This document shows positions 16,262 to 25,038 of a stretch of 64,000 nt of DNA, one piece after another. Origin of the DNA: Marinobacter salarius. GTDB taxonomy: Bacteria > Pseudomonadota > Gammaproteobacteria > Pseudomonadales > Oleiphilaceae. The position numbers were made by a program, and so were the translations under genes. The stretch spans positions 1,240,001 to 1,304,000 of the forward strand of contig NZ_CP136693.1 in the NCBI RefSeq assembly GCF_032922745.1. Direction: 5' to 3'. How positions within the stretch are numbered: the first letter of the stretch is position 1; every line of letters begins with the position of its first letter. The notes under the pieces are model-generated. The model made no database searches and was not told the DNA's origin. It worked only from the letters and a program-made list of their open reading frames with translations.

Positions 16262-16954
16262 TCAGAAGGTTCTTGATACCGATACAGTCAGGGTATCATC
16301 GTTTCTGAGAATCCCACTGCTTGACTCGTCACTACCAGAGATATCATTGAATAGCCAATCTAGCGCAAGATCTAGGCCAATTAAGCTAGTGGAAACCCCG
16401 ACAGAATAGTCCTCATAATCTTGTATATCGATATTTCCCCAGTAATCACCAAAACTGTGACCGGCATGTGCATGGAGGGAAACATTATGAATAATTTCAT
16501 GAGTAAAATCTAAACCAAGATACTGCCCCGACTCTCCAGTATTAACATAGTCGTCAGCATAGTTATAGTATACGGAAAAACCTTTGAAAGAAACTCCAGA
16601 ACTAAACTCTACATAGTCGATGTCCGCTGCTTCATATCCTGGATAGGTGTAGTAAAGAGCGGTTAAGTTGTAACCAATGCCATTTTCTAGTTCATTGGAA
16701 TATCCGACATAATAGTCCACTTCAAGGTTGGCATCGTCACCGAAGTCTACATTACTTCCCCAAGCACCGAAATATATCCCATTATCGAAAGATGCATCTA
16801 TACTTGCTTGCACAGCCGGATCACCAGCGGTCAGAGAAATCCCGTGATAGCGATAGTCCGAAACAAACGTTACCGTACTAGATAGATCTGCTGCATTAGC
16901 TAACGGTGCCAGTATAAAACTAATGAGAAACGCAGGAATTGTCTTTTTGTTCAT
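16262..16954 (-). CDS. TorF-family putative porin (outer membrane beta-barrel)
   Basis: 230 residues with a clear signal peptide (residues 1-21, ending LANA/AD). The mature part has alternating aromatic strands, an early VTFVSDYRYHGIS motif and a C-terminal Phe after VSVSRT, the outer-membrane insertion signal. These features fit the TorF/TIGR02001 family of small outer membrane proteins, with conserved start F-VSDYRYRGIS-like. Transport substrate unknown. It has its own terminator and a leader of about 200 bases, so it is probably a single-gene unit. The low G+C matches the surrounding accessory DNA. Confidence 0.82.
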   Translation of the reverse strand: MNKKTIPAFLISFILAPLANAADLSSTVTFVSDYRYHGISLTAGDPAVQASIDASFDNGIYFGAWGSNVDFGDDANLEVDYYVGYSNELENGIGYNLTALYYTYPGYEAADIDYVEFSSGVSFKGFSVYYNYADDYVNTGESGQYLGLDFTHEIIHNVSLHAHAGHSFGDYWGNIDIQDYEDYSVGVSTSLIGLDLALDWLFNDISGSDESSSGILRNDDTLTVSVSRTF

Positions 16955-17161
16955 TTTTTAATCCTTTCGGTTGGTTGTCTTGCTTTGATAGCCAAACTTT
17001 CTGGCTGAAGATTTTTATGATGTTCTCGTGATCTTTTTCCTATAAGCCCTCCTAATGGTTGGTACCCCAAAGTTAAGTTAAAAGGCCTATATGCTTAGAT
17101 TTAATAAATTAAAATTCATTTTATCAAAAAGAGATTTTTAAAAGAGTCTTAAATTCGAGCG

Positions 17162-18247
17162 TTATTGGATATACCTCCGGGGGACTCGCTTGGTTACTCC
17201 CGTGAATAGGTGGTAGGCGATGGTGTCACAGTGTGCAGCAACTTCATTGGCATTAAGTCTTTGGCCCCAAAACTCTACTTCACTACCTACGCCCGTCGCT
17301 GGGAGGTCGGTAAGATCAACAGTAAGCATGTCCATTGAGACTCTTCCTACCAGCTTTGTGCGCTGACCATTAACAAGTACAGGGGTCCCATCCACTGCTT
17401 GCCTGGGATATCCGTCGGCGTAGCCCATAGCCACGGTGCCAATCCTGGAAAGACGGTTTGCGATGAACCGTCCGCCGTAGCCAACTCCCTCGCCTTTATG
17501 GACCCAGCGTGTTGCAATAATTCGGCTTTTAAGACTCATGGCTGGTCGCAGCTTTTGGCTGTGCTCATTCCCCGCTTTTAAGGGAGAAGCGCCATAAATC
17601 ATTATCCCTGGCCGCTGCCAGTGCTTTCTTGTTGATGGATGGTCTAGAAGCGCTGCAGAATTTGCGATGCTCAACTCGATCTCTCGACTTGTCAGAGTAA
17701 TTGGTAGTTTTGAGAGTTGAGCTTCGACAGAAACCCGATCGCTTAGCTCGTGATCGGCATTCGCTAAATGAGTCATGACCACTACGCTTTGTACCTGCTT
17801 CAAGGCCTTTAGAGTCGCATAGGCTTGTGCGGCTTCCTTAGGGTTGAAACCAAGGCGATGCATTCCGGTATCAACTTTTAACCAAACCGGGATAGGTTTT
17901 GGCAACCGACTTTGGGCCAGAGTTCCCAGCTGTTGTTCATTATGAATAACTGTCCAGAAACCCTCTTTTACTATCACATCTAGTTCGGAATCTTCGAAGA
18001 AACCTTCCATCAGAAGGACTGGATGACGAATACCGGAAGCTCGAAGGACCATTGCTTCTTCTATAGATGCAACCGCAAAGACCTCCGTATCTTGAGACAG
18101 GGATTCTGCAACCTCAACGAGGCCATGGCCGTATGCATCAGCCTTAACGACCGCAACGGTTTTTCCGTGAGAACTCATCGATGCCGCCAAACGAAAATTT
18201 CCGCGGATGTTCTCTAGGTTTATTTCAGCGACTGCAGGCCTGGCCAT
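17162..18247 (-). CDS. alr: Alanine racemase
   Basis: 361 residues, normal length for fold-type III alanine racemase. The PLP lysine is Lys35 in VVKADAYGHG; the catalytic tyrosine lies in GEGVGYGGRF; the C-terminal SMDMLTVDLTDLP motif is present. It interconverts L- and D-alanine and may accept other amino acids. It is followed on the same strand by nothing and preceded by ridA (13-base gap) and dadA, so it looks like the catabolic (DadX-like) racemase that feeds the D-amino acid dehydrogenase, not the cell-wall enzyme. Confidence 0.92.
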   Translation of the reverse strand: MARPAVAEINLENIRGNFRLAASMSSHGKTVAVVKADAYGHGLVEVAESLSQDTEVFAVASIEEAMVLRASGIRHPVLLMEGFFEDSELDVIVKEGFWTVIHNEQQLGTLAQSRLPKPIPVWLKVDTGMHRLGFNPKEAAQAYATLKALKQVQSVVVMTHLANADHELSDRVSVEAQLSKLPITLTSREIELSIANSAALLDHPSTRKHWQRPGIMIYGASPLKAGNEHSQKLRPAMSLKSRIIATRWVHKGEGVGYGGRFIANRLSRIGTVAMGYADGYPRQAVDGTPVLVNGQRTKLVGRVSMDMLTVDLTDLPATGVGSEVEFWGQRLNANEVAAHCDTIAYHLFTGVTKRVPRRYIQ

Positions 18248-18260
18248 GGAGATATCCCGT

Positions 18261-18644
18261 TTATTCAGTTGCTAGGATTGCCATTATTTCGATATCGGCA
18301 TTCTTAGGAAGGCCTTTTACCGCGAAAGCAGCTCGGGCCGGATAGGGCTCAACGAAGTAATCAGACATTACCTCATTAACCTCTGGAAAATGCTTCATAT
18401 CCGTCAGCAGGATGGTCATGTTCACAATGTCATTAAGTGTGCCTCCGGCGGCCTCAGCAACAGCCTTGAGGTTTTCAAACACCTGTACGGCCTGGGCGCG
18501 AAAGGATTCGGTCACAAGTTCCATAGTAATTGGATCTATGGGAATTTGGCCGGACAGGTAGACCGATTGGCCCAGCCGCACGCCCTGGGAATAAGGGCCG
18601 ATGGCTTTCGGTGCGTTTGGTGAGTAAACAATATCTTTCTGCAT
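18261..18644 (-). CDS. ridA: RidA-family enamine/imine deaminase
   Basis: 127 residues, the usual RidA size. It contains KAIGPYSQGVRLGQSVYLSGQIP near the N-terminus in two consecutive motifs (IGPYSQ and SGQIPIDP), and the catalytic arginine in YPARAAFAV. RidA hydrolyses reactive 2-aminoacrylate-type imines released by PLP enzymes and by amino acid oxidation. Between dadA and alr it would clear the imines made during D-amino acid oxidation. Confidence 0.92.
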   Translation of the reverse strand: MQKDIVYSPNAPKAIGPYSQGVRLGQSVYLSGQIPIDPITMELVTESFRAQAVQVFENLKAVAEAAGGTLNDIVNMTILLTDMKHFPEVNEVMSDYFVEPYPARAAFAVKGLPKNADIEIMAILATE

Positions 18645-18674
18645 GAGTACTGAGTCCTTATTGACTGGTATCGG

Positions 18675-19934
18675 TTACTTCAAAAATCGGTCAATAGATA
18701 AACCTTCGTTATCAATGTCCGGTGTCTTGTTGTTAATTACGTCCGCAACCAGGCGTGCAGAGCCTTGGGACATAGTCCAACCAAGTGTTCCATGTCCCGT
18801 GTTCATGAAGAGGTTTGAGATTGGCGTTTTGCCAATGACCGGCACGCTGTCTGGTGTCATAGGACGAAGGCCGCACCAAAACGTCGAATTCGTTAAGTCT
18901 CCAGCATTTGGAAACAAATCATTGACAACAAACTCGGCTGGTTTTCGGCGCTTATCTTTTAGGCTTAGGTCAAAATGGGCAATTTCTGCGGTGCCGCCTA
19001 CCCGAATTCGATCTTCAAACCGAGTCACCGCGACTTTGAAAGCCTCGTCCATAACCGTCGATTGAGGAGCGCACGTCTCGTCTAGCAACGGCAAAGTCAG
19101 TGAATAACCTTTAATGGGGTAGATCGGTAATCTAAAGCCCAGTGGGTTAAGTAATAAAGGTGAGTAGCTCCCCAGGGCGACAACATAAGCATCCGCTTTT
19201 AGATAACCTTCGGATGTTTCGACACCAGTTATCTTTCCAGAAGAGGTTTCCAACGACTGAACTTCAGTGTTTAGCAAAAAACGGACGCCAGCTTTCAGGC
19301 AATGGTCAGCTAATCCTTTGGTGAATTTATTGCAATCACCCGTGCCATCCTTTGGAAAGCGCAACCCTCCAACAAATTTCTCCGAAACATTTGCAAGCGC
19401 TGGCTCGTGATGAATACAGGACTCCCGATTGAGCACCTCATGTTCTACTCCACCTTCCTTCAATGATTCCAAGTCAGCGCCGATGGAAACCATCTTTTCA
19501 TCATCGCGAAACAGTTCAATTGTTCCTTTATTTCGATGGTCAAAATCCAGCGGCACTTCTTGTGTCAGCTCGTCTAGACAAATGCGGCTATATTCAGAAA
19601 TTCTCAGCATTCGCCCTTTGTTAATTCGATATGCCTCCTCAGTGCATTGCCCCAACATTTGGAGCATCCAATTCGCAGTTCGGGCATTGATAGCGCTCGA
19701 ACTAACAAGAATTGGAGCCATATCCTGCATCATCCATTTCAACGCCTTCAGCGGAATACCTGGTGCAGCCCATGGATTCGTATAACCGTAGGAGAGCATT
19801 CCTGCATTACCGAAGCTGGTTTCGTCGGCTACAGAAGGGTTGCGGTCAACTACGGTCACCTCATGGCCCGAATTGGAGAGGTACCATGCGGTCGAAACAC
19901 CGGCCACGCCGCCACCCAATACAAGAATCTTCAT
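18675..19934 (-). CDS. dadA: D-amino acid dehydrogenase (DadA-like)
   Basis: 419 residues from the ATG just before KILVLGGGVAGVSTA, the FAD dinucleotide motif; GGAG lies upstream of it. A longer in-frame opening adds 26 residues without homology. The family motifs DETSFGNAGMLSYGY and the C-terminal GHGTLGWTMSQGSARLVAD are present. DadA oxidises D-alanine and other D-amino acids to 2-oxo acids and ammonia at the membrane, reducing quinone. It forms a unit with ridA and alr downstream. A role in D-lysine breakdown feeding the adjacent glutarate genes is possible but speculative. Confidence 0.9.
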   Translation of the reverse strand: MKILVLGGGVAGVSTAWYLSNSGHEVTVVDRNPSVADETSFGNAGMLSYGYTNPWAAPGIPLKALKWMMQDMAPILVSSSAINARTANWMLQMLGQCTEEAYRINKGRMLRISEYSRICLDELTQEVPLDFDHRNKGTIELFRDDEKMVSIGADLESLKEGGVEHEVLNRESCIHHEPALANVSEKFVGGLRFPKDGTGDCNKFTKGLADHCLKAGVRFLLNTEVQSLETSSGKITGVETSEGYLKADAYVVALGSYSPLLLNPLGFRLPIYPIKGYSLTLPLLDETCAPQSTVMDEAFKVAVTRFEDRIRVGGTAEIAHFDLSLKDKRRKPAEFVVNDLFPNAGDLTNSTFWCGLRPMTPDSVPVIGKTPISNLFMNTGHGTLGWTMSQGSARLVADVINNKTPDIDNEGLSIDRFLK

Positions 19935-20199
19935 GTTGCGAGACTCCATAAACTGATCGCAGAATTTTGTATTTGTGCTGTTTCGCGCGCTAAATAAGAT
20001 GGCCCTACGCAATTCGAGGAGTGATTGGGGCCAGTGAATTGCACACGCAAAGGGCCTTTACCCACGGTTTTCGTAAACGAAGCAAATGATTTTGAGCAGA
20101 GATTTATTCGCCAATGAATTCGAGATCGTAGTTCCTCGTTCTTTGCCGAAATAAGGACCTGCAGATCACCGCAATTCTGAATTTCTCCGGGTTTTTTCA

Positions 20200-21423
20200 T
20201 CATTCAATAACCCCCTTATTAACAAGTACCTCGATTTCCGTACTCGTTAAGCCAATGACGGATTGGAGAACGCTCTTGGTGTTTTGGCCGAGGGTTGGAG
20301 GAGCATCACGGTATGAAACAGGCGTTAATCCAAGCCTTAATGGATTCCCGACACCCGGAACTTTGCCCATTTTTTCGTGGACCATAGTAATTTGCATTTG
20401 GCGAGCCCGGACCTGCGGATCAGCAAACACTTCCTCTAATGAGTTCACTGGGCCGCAGGGCACGTTGACCTCTTCGAGCAATTCAAGCCATTCCCAAGTT
20501 TTCCTCTTTATTGTTTCCTGCCGGAGCAGCAGGATAAGCTCCTTTCTATTTGCTACTCTTGCGCGGTTTGTTGAAAATTTTGGATCATCAGGCCAGTCGG
20601 ACCGACCCATAACCTCACACATGCGGCGGAACTGGCTGTCGTTTCCAACAGTAACCACGATGTCTCCGTCTGCAGTCGGAAAATCCTGATAAGGAACGAT
20701 ATTCGGGTGGGCGTTACCCATTCTTTCGGGAGATTTTCCGGTGGTGAGATAGTTCATTGCCTGATTCGCCAGGCTGGCGACCTGAACGTCCAGCAACGCT
20801 GTTTCAACATGCTGACCTTCGCCAGTGCGATCGCGATGATTCAACGCGGACAGGACACCTATACATGCGTATAGTCCAGTCATGATGTCGGTGAGGGCCA
20901 CACCTACTTTGATAGGGCCAGCACCAGGTTCATCGTCACCGCGCCCAGTAAGGCTCATAAGGCCGCCCATCGCTTGAATCAGAAAGTCATATCCTGATCT
21001 TTTGGCATAGGGCCCGGTCTGACCAAAACCAGTCACCGAACAATAAACGAGAGCGGGATTAATAGCAGCGAGGCTCTCGTAGTCGAGACCGTAGCGCTTC
21101 AAACCTTCGACTTTAAAATTCTCAATCACGACGTCGCATTTGGCGGCTAGTTCTCGAACGAGCTTTTGACCCTCAGGATGGGAAATGTCGACAGCCAAAG
21201 ACTTCTTATTCCGGTTAGCTGTCAGATAATATGCGGACATGTCTGTTTCACCATCTTCAGATTTGAGGTAAGGTGGCCCCCAAGACCGCGTGTCGTCTCC
21301 TTTACCGGGTCTCTCGATCTTTATGACATCGGCTCCAAAGTCTCCTAAAATCTGGCTCGCCCATGGGCCAGCCAGAACTCGGGACAGGTCCAGTACTCGG
21401 ATGTGGGAAAGTGCCCCGACCAT
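20200..21423 (-). CDS. gcdG: Family III CoA-transferase, probable succinyl-CoA:glutarate CoA-transferase
   Basis: 407 residues of the CaiB/BaiF (formyl-CoA transferase) family, with LDLSRVLAGPWASQ at the start, KIERPGKGDDTR, and the probable catalytic Asp146 in SGYDFLIQAMGGLMSLTG. The gene lies 9 bases after the glutaryl-CoA dehydrogenase stop on the same strand. In pseudomonads the gcdH neighbour gcdG moves CoA from succinyl-CoA to glutarate, and mammalian SUGCT is the same family, so glutarate activation is the likely role. The substrate is inferred from context. Confidence 0.88.
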   Translation of the reverse strand: MVGALSHIRVLDLSRVLAGPWASQILGDFGADVIKIERPGKGDDTRSWGPPYLKSEDGETDMSAYYLTANRNKKSLAVDISHPEGQKLVRELAAKCDVVIENFKVEGLKRYGLDYESLAAINPALVYCSVTGFGQTGPYAKRSGYDFLIQAMGGLMSLTGRGDDEPGAGPIKVGVALTDIMTGLYACIGVLSALNHRDRTGEGQHVETALLDVQVASLANQAMNYLTTGKSPERMGNAHPNIVPYQDFPTADGDIVVTVGNDSQFRRMCEVMGRSDWPDDPKFSTNRARVANRKELILLLRQETIKRKTWEWLELLEEVNVPCGPVNSLEEVFADPQVRARQMQITMVHEKMGKVPGVGNPLRLGLTPVSYRDAPPTLGQNTKSVLQSVIGLTSTEIEVLVNKGVIE

Positions 21424-21432
21424 GGTTTCTCC

Positions 21433-22620
21433 TTACGAAGTGAATGCCTGGATGCCGGTCTGTGCTCGACCGAGAATGAGGGCATGAATGTCGTGAGTAC
21501 CCTCATAGGTATTCACCGCTTCCAGGTTCACCATGTGCCGAATAACGCCAAATTCGTCCGAAATACCGTTTCCGCCAAGCATGTCTCTGGCCGCCCGTGC
21601 TACTTCAAGGGCTTTACCGCAGGAATTCCGTTTCACAAGCGATGTAATTTCGTTCGGCGCATTCCCGCTATCCTTCATACGACCCAAGCGAAGACAGCCC
21701 TGCAGTCCCAGAGTGATTTCCGTCTGCATATCTGCGAGTTTTTTCTGGATCAACTGATTGGCAGCCAGAGGACGACCGAACTGTTTGCGATCCAGAGTAT
21801 ATTGGCGTGCAGCATGCCAGCAGAATTCGGCGGCGCCGAGAGCTCCCCAAGCTATTCCATACCTAGCGGAGTTGAGACAGGTAAATGGCCCCTTCAAACC
21901 GGTGACGCCGGGCAGTAGGTTCTCCTCTGGAACAAACACTTGGTCCATCACAATTTCCCCTGTGATAGACGCTCTTAACGCAACTTTTCCGTGAATAGCC
22001 GGCGCGCTCAGGCCTTCCATGCCTTTTTCCAGGATAAATCCTCGGATCAAACCGTCCTCGGTTTTCGCCCAGACTACAAATAAGTCGGCAATAGGGCTGT
22101 TCGTGATCCAGGTTTTGCTACCTGAAAGTGCATAGCCCCCATTCACTTTCCTTGCACGGGTGGCCATGCTTCCAGGATCTGAACCATGATCAGGCTCAGT
22201 CAACCCGAAGCATCCAATTAGCTCACCGCGAGCCAATTTCGGAAGGTATTTCTGCTTCTGCTCTTCGGTACCAAACTCGTTAATCGGCACCATGACCAGT
22301 GATGATTGCACGCTCATCATTGACCTGTAGCCAGAATCGACACTCTCAACTTCTCTCGCAATCAGCCCGTATGCAACATAGTTAAGGCCCGCACCGCCAT
22401 AGGTCTCAGGAATTGTTACGCCAAGCAACCCGAGCTCACCCATCTCTCGAAAAATTTCCGGATCTGTTTTTTCGTGCCTAAAGGCTTCCAAAACCCGCGG
22501 CGAGAGCTGGTTTTGACAGTACTGGTTTGCTGTACGGCGAATCATTCGCTCTTCTTCACTCAACTGGTCATCGAGCAAAAGCGGGCTAGCCCAATCGAAT
22601 CCTGCGCTGTTTTTGGTCAT
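21433..22620 (-). CDS. gcdH: Glutaryl-CoA dehydrogenase
   Basis: 395 residues from the ATG before TKNSAGFDWASPLLL; the longer in-frame opening runs into the promoter region. It is an acyl-CoA dehydrogenase with the GCDH-specific SGYRSMMSVQSSLVM (Arg99) and the catalytic base Glu373 in NTYEGTHDIHALILGR; TEPDHGSDPGSM and NSPIADLFVVWAK are FAD and substrate contacts. It oxidatively decarboxylates glutaryl-CoA to crotonyl-CoA. It forms an operon with gcdG and diverges from a LysR-type regulator. Confidence 0.95.
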   Translation of the reverse strand: MTKNSAGFDWASPLLLDDQLSEEERMIRRTANQYCQNQLSPRVLEAFRHEKTDPEIFREMGELGLLGVTIPETYGGAGLNYVAYGLIAREVESVDSGYRSMMSVQSSLVMVPINEFGTEEQKQKYLPKLARGELIGCFGLTEPDHGSDPGSMATRARKVNGGYALSGSKTWITNSPIADLFVVWAKTEDGLIRGFILEKGMEGLSAPAIHGKVALRASITGEIVMDQVFVPEENLLPGVTGLKGPFTCLNSARYGIAWGALGAAEFCWHAARQYTLDRKQFGRPLAANQLIQKKLADMQTEITLGLQGCLRLGRMKDSGNAPNEITSLVKRNSCGKALEVARAARDMLGGNGISDEFGVIRHMVNLEAVNTYEGTHDIHALILGRAQTGIQAFTS

Positions 22621-22790
22621 GGTTTTCCCCGATAATCTTCTAGGCACGGCACTAAATTGATAAAAATGCACATCTGGATGGTTAAAAATCATTCTAGGAG
22701 CTGTATGAAGCGATATACAAACGATATATTTGCACTCTTTTGTGATATTTCCGCACTATAGGGAATGTCATTAATCCCGATGAGGCTGAG
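22621..22790. promoter_or_regulatory. Divergent gcdH / LysR intergenic control region
   Basis: The 170 bases between divergent gcdH and the LysR gene contain the direct repeat CGATATA at about 22705 and 22716 and an imperfect palindrome ATATTTGCACTCTTTTGTGATAT-like stretch at about 22726-22748. LysR regulators usually bind T-N11-A palindromes in such gaps. The precise operator is a guess. Confidence 0.45.
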
Positions 22791-23696
22791 ATGAAACGAA
22801 AAATCCCGAGCACTGTTGCTCTTACTGGATTCGAGTGTGCTGCGCGACATCAAAGTTTTACCAAAGCAGCAGAAGAGTTATCGCTAACCCAAAGTGCTGT
22901 TCATAGGCAAATTGCAGGGCTCGAAGAGCTTTTGGGGGTCAAGCTATTTAAGAGAAGCAGGCAAGGGGTTCGTTTGACTGATGCTGGCGTTAACTACTAT
23001 AAGCGGATCACGGTCAGGTTAGATGAGCTTGAGCGGGATACCTTAGATCTGATGGGCGATCACAGAGCCGATAATTCGATCGAACTTGCAGTTGTGCCAA
23101 CATTCGGCGCTCGTTGGCTCATGCCGCGCTTTCAGAGCTTTCGTAAAGAGCAGCCTAACATCACCGTGAATCTAACGAACCGCACCCGACCGTTTTTATT
23201 TGCCGACACTCAGTTTGATGCTGCTATTTATTTTGGTGACGGTGACTGGCCAGGAACTGAAACCTATCATCTCATGCATGAGAATCCGACACCGGTTTGT
23301 AGTCCCGAGCTTATTAAGCCCTCGAAAACTCTGACTGTTGAAGATATTTCGAAGTACACTTTGCTTCAGCAAACAACTAGGCCATATGCGTGGAGAGAAT
23401 GGTTCCTGAAAGCTGGCCTTAAGGTGGAGAGAGATCTCGCTGGGCCGAGATATGAACTATTCACCATGCTTGCTCAAGCAGCGATTCATCATATGGGTAT
23501 TGCCCTCATTCCTCCATTTCTTATTCGTGAAGAATTGGAGTCTGAAAAGCTTGTAATGCCAATCCAGCATAGCTTTGAGAGTAAGTGGTCTTATCATTTT
23601 GTTCTCCCGAATAAAAATAGTGAAAATGCCCCAGTCTGCAAATTTCGGGACTGGTTAATAAAGGAAGTTAGGAGTTATAAAATAGGTGCTTCCTAG
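22791..23696 (+). CDS. gcdR: LysR-type regulator, probable GcdR
   Basis: 301 residues. A winged helix-turn-helix occupies about residues 10-65 (SFTKAAEELSLTQSAVHRQI), and a LysR substrate-binding fold follows. The layout is that of GcvA/GcdR-like regulators. It is divergent from gcdH-gcdG, the arrangement of the glutarate-responsive activator GcdR in pseudomonads, so glutarate sensing is likely. Autoregulation from the shared region is expected for the family. Confidence 0.87.
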   Translation: MKRKIPSTVALTGFECAARHQSFTKAAEELSLTQSAVHRQIAGLEELLGVKLFKRSRQGVRLTDAGVNYYKRITVRLDELERDTLDLMGDHRADNSIELAVVPTFGARWLMPRFQSFRKEQPNITVNLTNRTRPFLFADTQFDAAIYFGDGDWPGTETYHLMHENPTPVCSPELIKPSKTLTVEDISKYTLLQQTTRPYAWREWFLKAGLKVERDLAGPRYELFTMLAQAAIHHMGIALIPPFLIREELESEKLVMPIQHSFESKWSYHFVLPNKNSENAPVCKFRDWLIKEVRSYKIGAS

Positions 23697-23892
23697 AAAT
23701 TTCAGAAGGAGGAATAAAGCAAACAGGCATAGGATGCCGAGCGTCGCTCGATACTTTGGCAAAGGGAGAAGAATGCAGTTGCGAAACTTGAGCATTCGAG
23801 TGGACAGTGGACCGGTATCGCTATTGATAAGAGCTACCGCAAATAAATGGACGGCAGTCCATTGGCCCCGTTTTGCTTTTCCGTGACTTTCC

Positions 23893-23930
23893 CGAACCTC
23901 AGCATGTTCGTAACGAAGGTTCGCTTTTGT
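23893..23930. terminator. Possible terminator between gcdR and acr3
   Basis: CGAACCT (23893-23899) and AGGTTCG (23917-23923) form a 7-bp stem with a 17-base loop, followed by CTTTTGTTT on the + strand. A second small hairpin GCTTTT/AAAAGC overlaps its end. It lies between the convergent gcdR and acr3 genes. The long loop makes it a weak candidate. The rest of the gap (23697-23892) shows nothing recognisable. Confidence 0.4.
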
Positions 23931-23960
23931 TTAAAAGCGGACCTACTGGGCGTCTCCAAA

Positions 23961-25028
23961 CTAGGCCGGAAACCGCCCCCGGGTTTGATTGGCAATTCGA
24001 ACGAGAACCAGCATCAACGGAACCTCAACCAGAACGCCAACCACCGTCGCCAGCGCCGCTCCCGATTGCAGACCGAACAGTGCAATGGCTGCTGCGACTG
24101 CCAACTCGAAAAAGTTGCTGGCGCCAATCATGGCCCCGGGCGCAGCGATGCAGTGACGGACGTTCCAGAGCCGTGCCCAGCCGTAAGCCAGGAAGAAAAT
24201 CAGGAAAGTCTGCACAATCAGCGGCACGGCAATCAGCACGATATGCAGCGGGTTGTTCAGGATAACTTCGCCCTGGAACGCAAACAGCAGTACCAGGGTA
24301 ACGATCAGCGCTGCCGGGGTGACCGGCCCCAGGCGTTTCATGAACACCCCGTCGTACCAGCCTTGCCCGCGCTTTGCGATCAGGGCGCGGCGAGTAAGGT
24401 AGCCGGCGGTCAGGGGAATGACAATGTACAGCACCACGGAGAGGATAACCGTGTTCCAGGGTACCTGAATGTCGGAAATGCCCAGCAGGAACACCACAAC
24501 GGGCGCGAAGGCGAAGAGCATGATGATGTCGTTCAGGGACACCTGCACCAGGGTATAGGCGGCATCGCCTTTGGTGAGATAGCTCCAGACAAACACCATG
24601 GCGGTGCAAGGCGCTGCGCCCAGGAGGATTGCGCCGGCCAGGTACTCACTTGCCAACCCGGGGGCGATCAGCGGCTCGAACACCACCATCAGGAAAAACC
24701 AGGCGATAGCGAACATGGTGAACGGCTTGATCAGCCAGTTCACAATGGTGGTGATGGCCAGGCCTTTTGGCTCCTTGCGCACGCCCACCACTGCGCTGAA
24801 ATCGATCTGGGCCATCATTGGGAAGATCATGGCCCAGATCAGAATGGCAATAGGGATCGACACCTGAGCGTATTCGAATCGGGACAGGGTTTCGGGAACC
24901 GTAGGTGCCAGTTGCCCAAGGGTCACGCCAGCGATGATCGCCAGCGCCACCCAGACCGACAGGTACTTCCCGAACAGATCCATGCCTCCGCCGGAGTCTT
25001 CGGTTGTGGTTTCTGCGTTGCTACTCAT
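23961..25028 (-). CDS. acr3: ACR3-family arsenite efflux permease
   Basis: 355 residues with about ten membrane helices after a polar N-terminus of about 18 residues. The ACR3 signature LLGAAPCTAMVFVWSY holds the essential Cys141, and NDIIMLFAFAP and the conserved PGAMIGASNFFELAVA follow. It expels arsenite using the proton motive force. It is downstream of arsH on the same strand (10-base gap). From here on the DNA looks more G+C-rich than the preceding 24 kb. Confidence 0.93.
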   Translation of the reverse strand: MSSNAETTTEDSGGGMDLFGKYLSVWVALAIIAGVTLGQLAPTVPETLSRFEYAQVSIPIAILIWAMIFPMMAQIDFSAVVGVRKEPKGLAITTIVNWLIKPFTMFAIAWFFLMVVFEPLIAPGLASEYLAGAILLGAAPCTAMVFVWSYLTKGDAAYTLVQVSLNDIIMLFAFAPVVVFLLGISDIQVPWNTVILSVVLYIVIPLTAGYLTRRALIAKRGQGWYDGVFMKRLGPVTPAALIVTLVLLFAFQGEVILNNPLHIVLIAVPLIVQTFLIFFLAYGWARLWNVRHCIAAPGAMIGASNFFELAVAAAIALFGLQSGAALATVVGVLVEVPLMLVLVRIANQTRGRFPA

Positions 25029-25038
25029 GACTTCTCTC

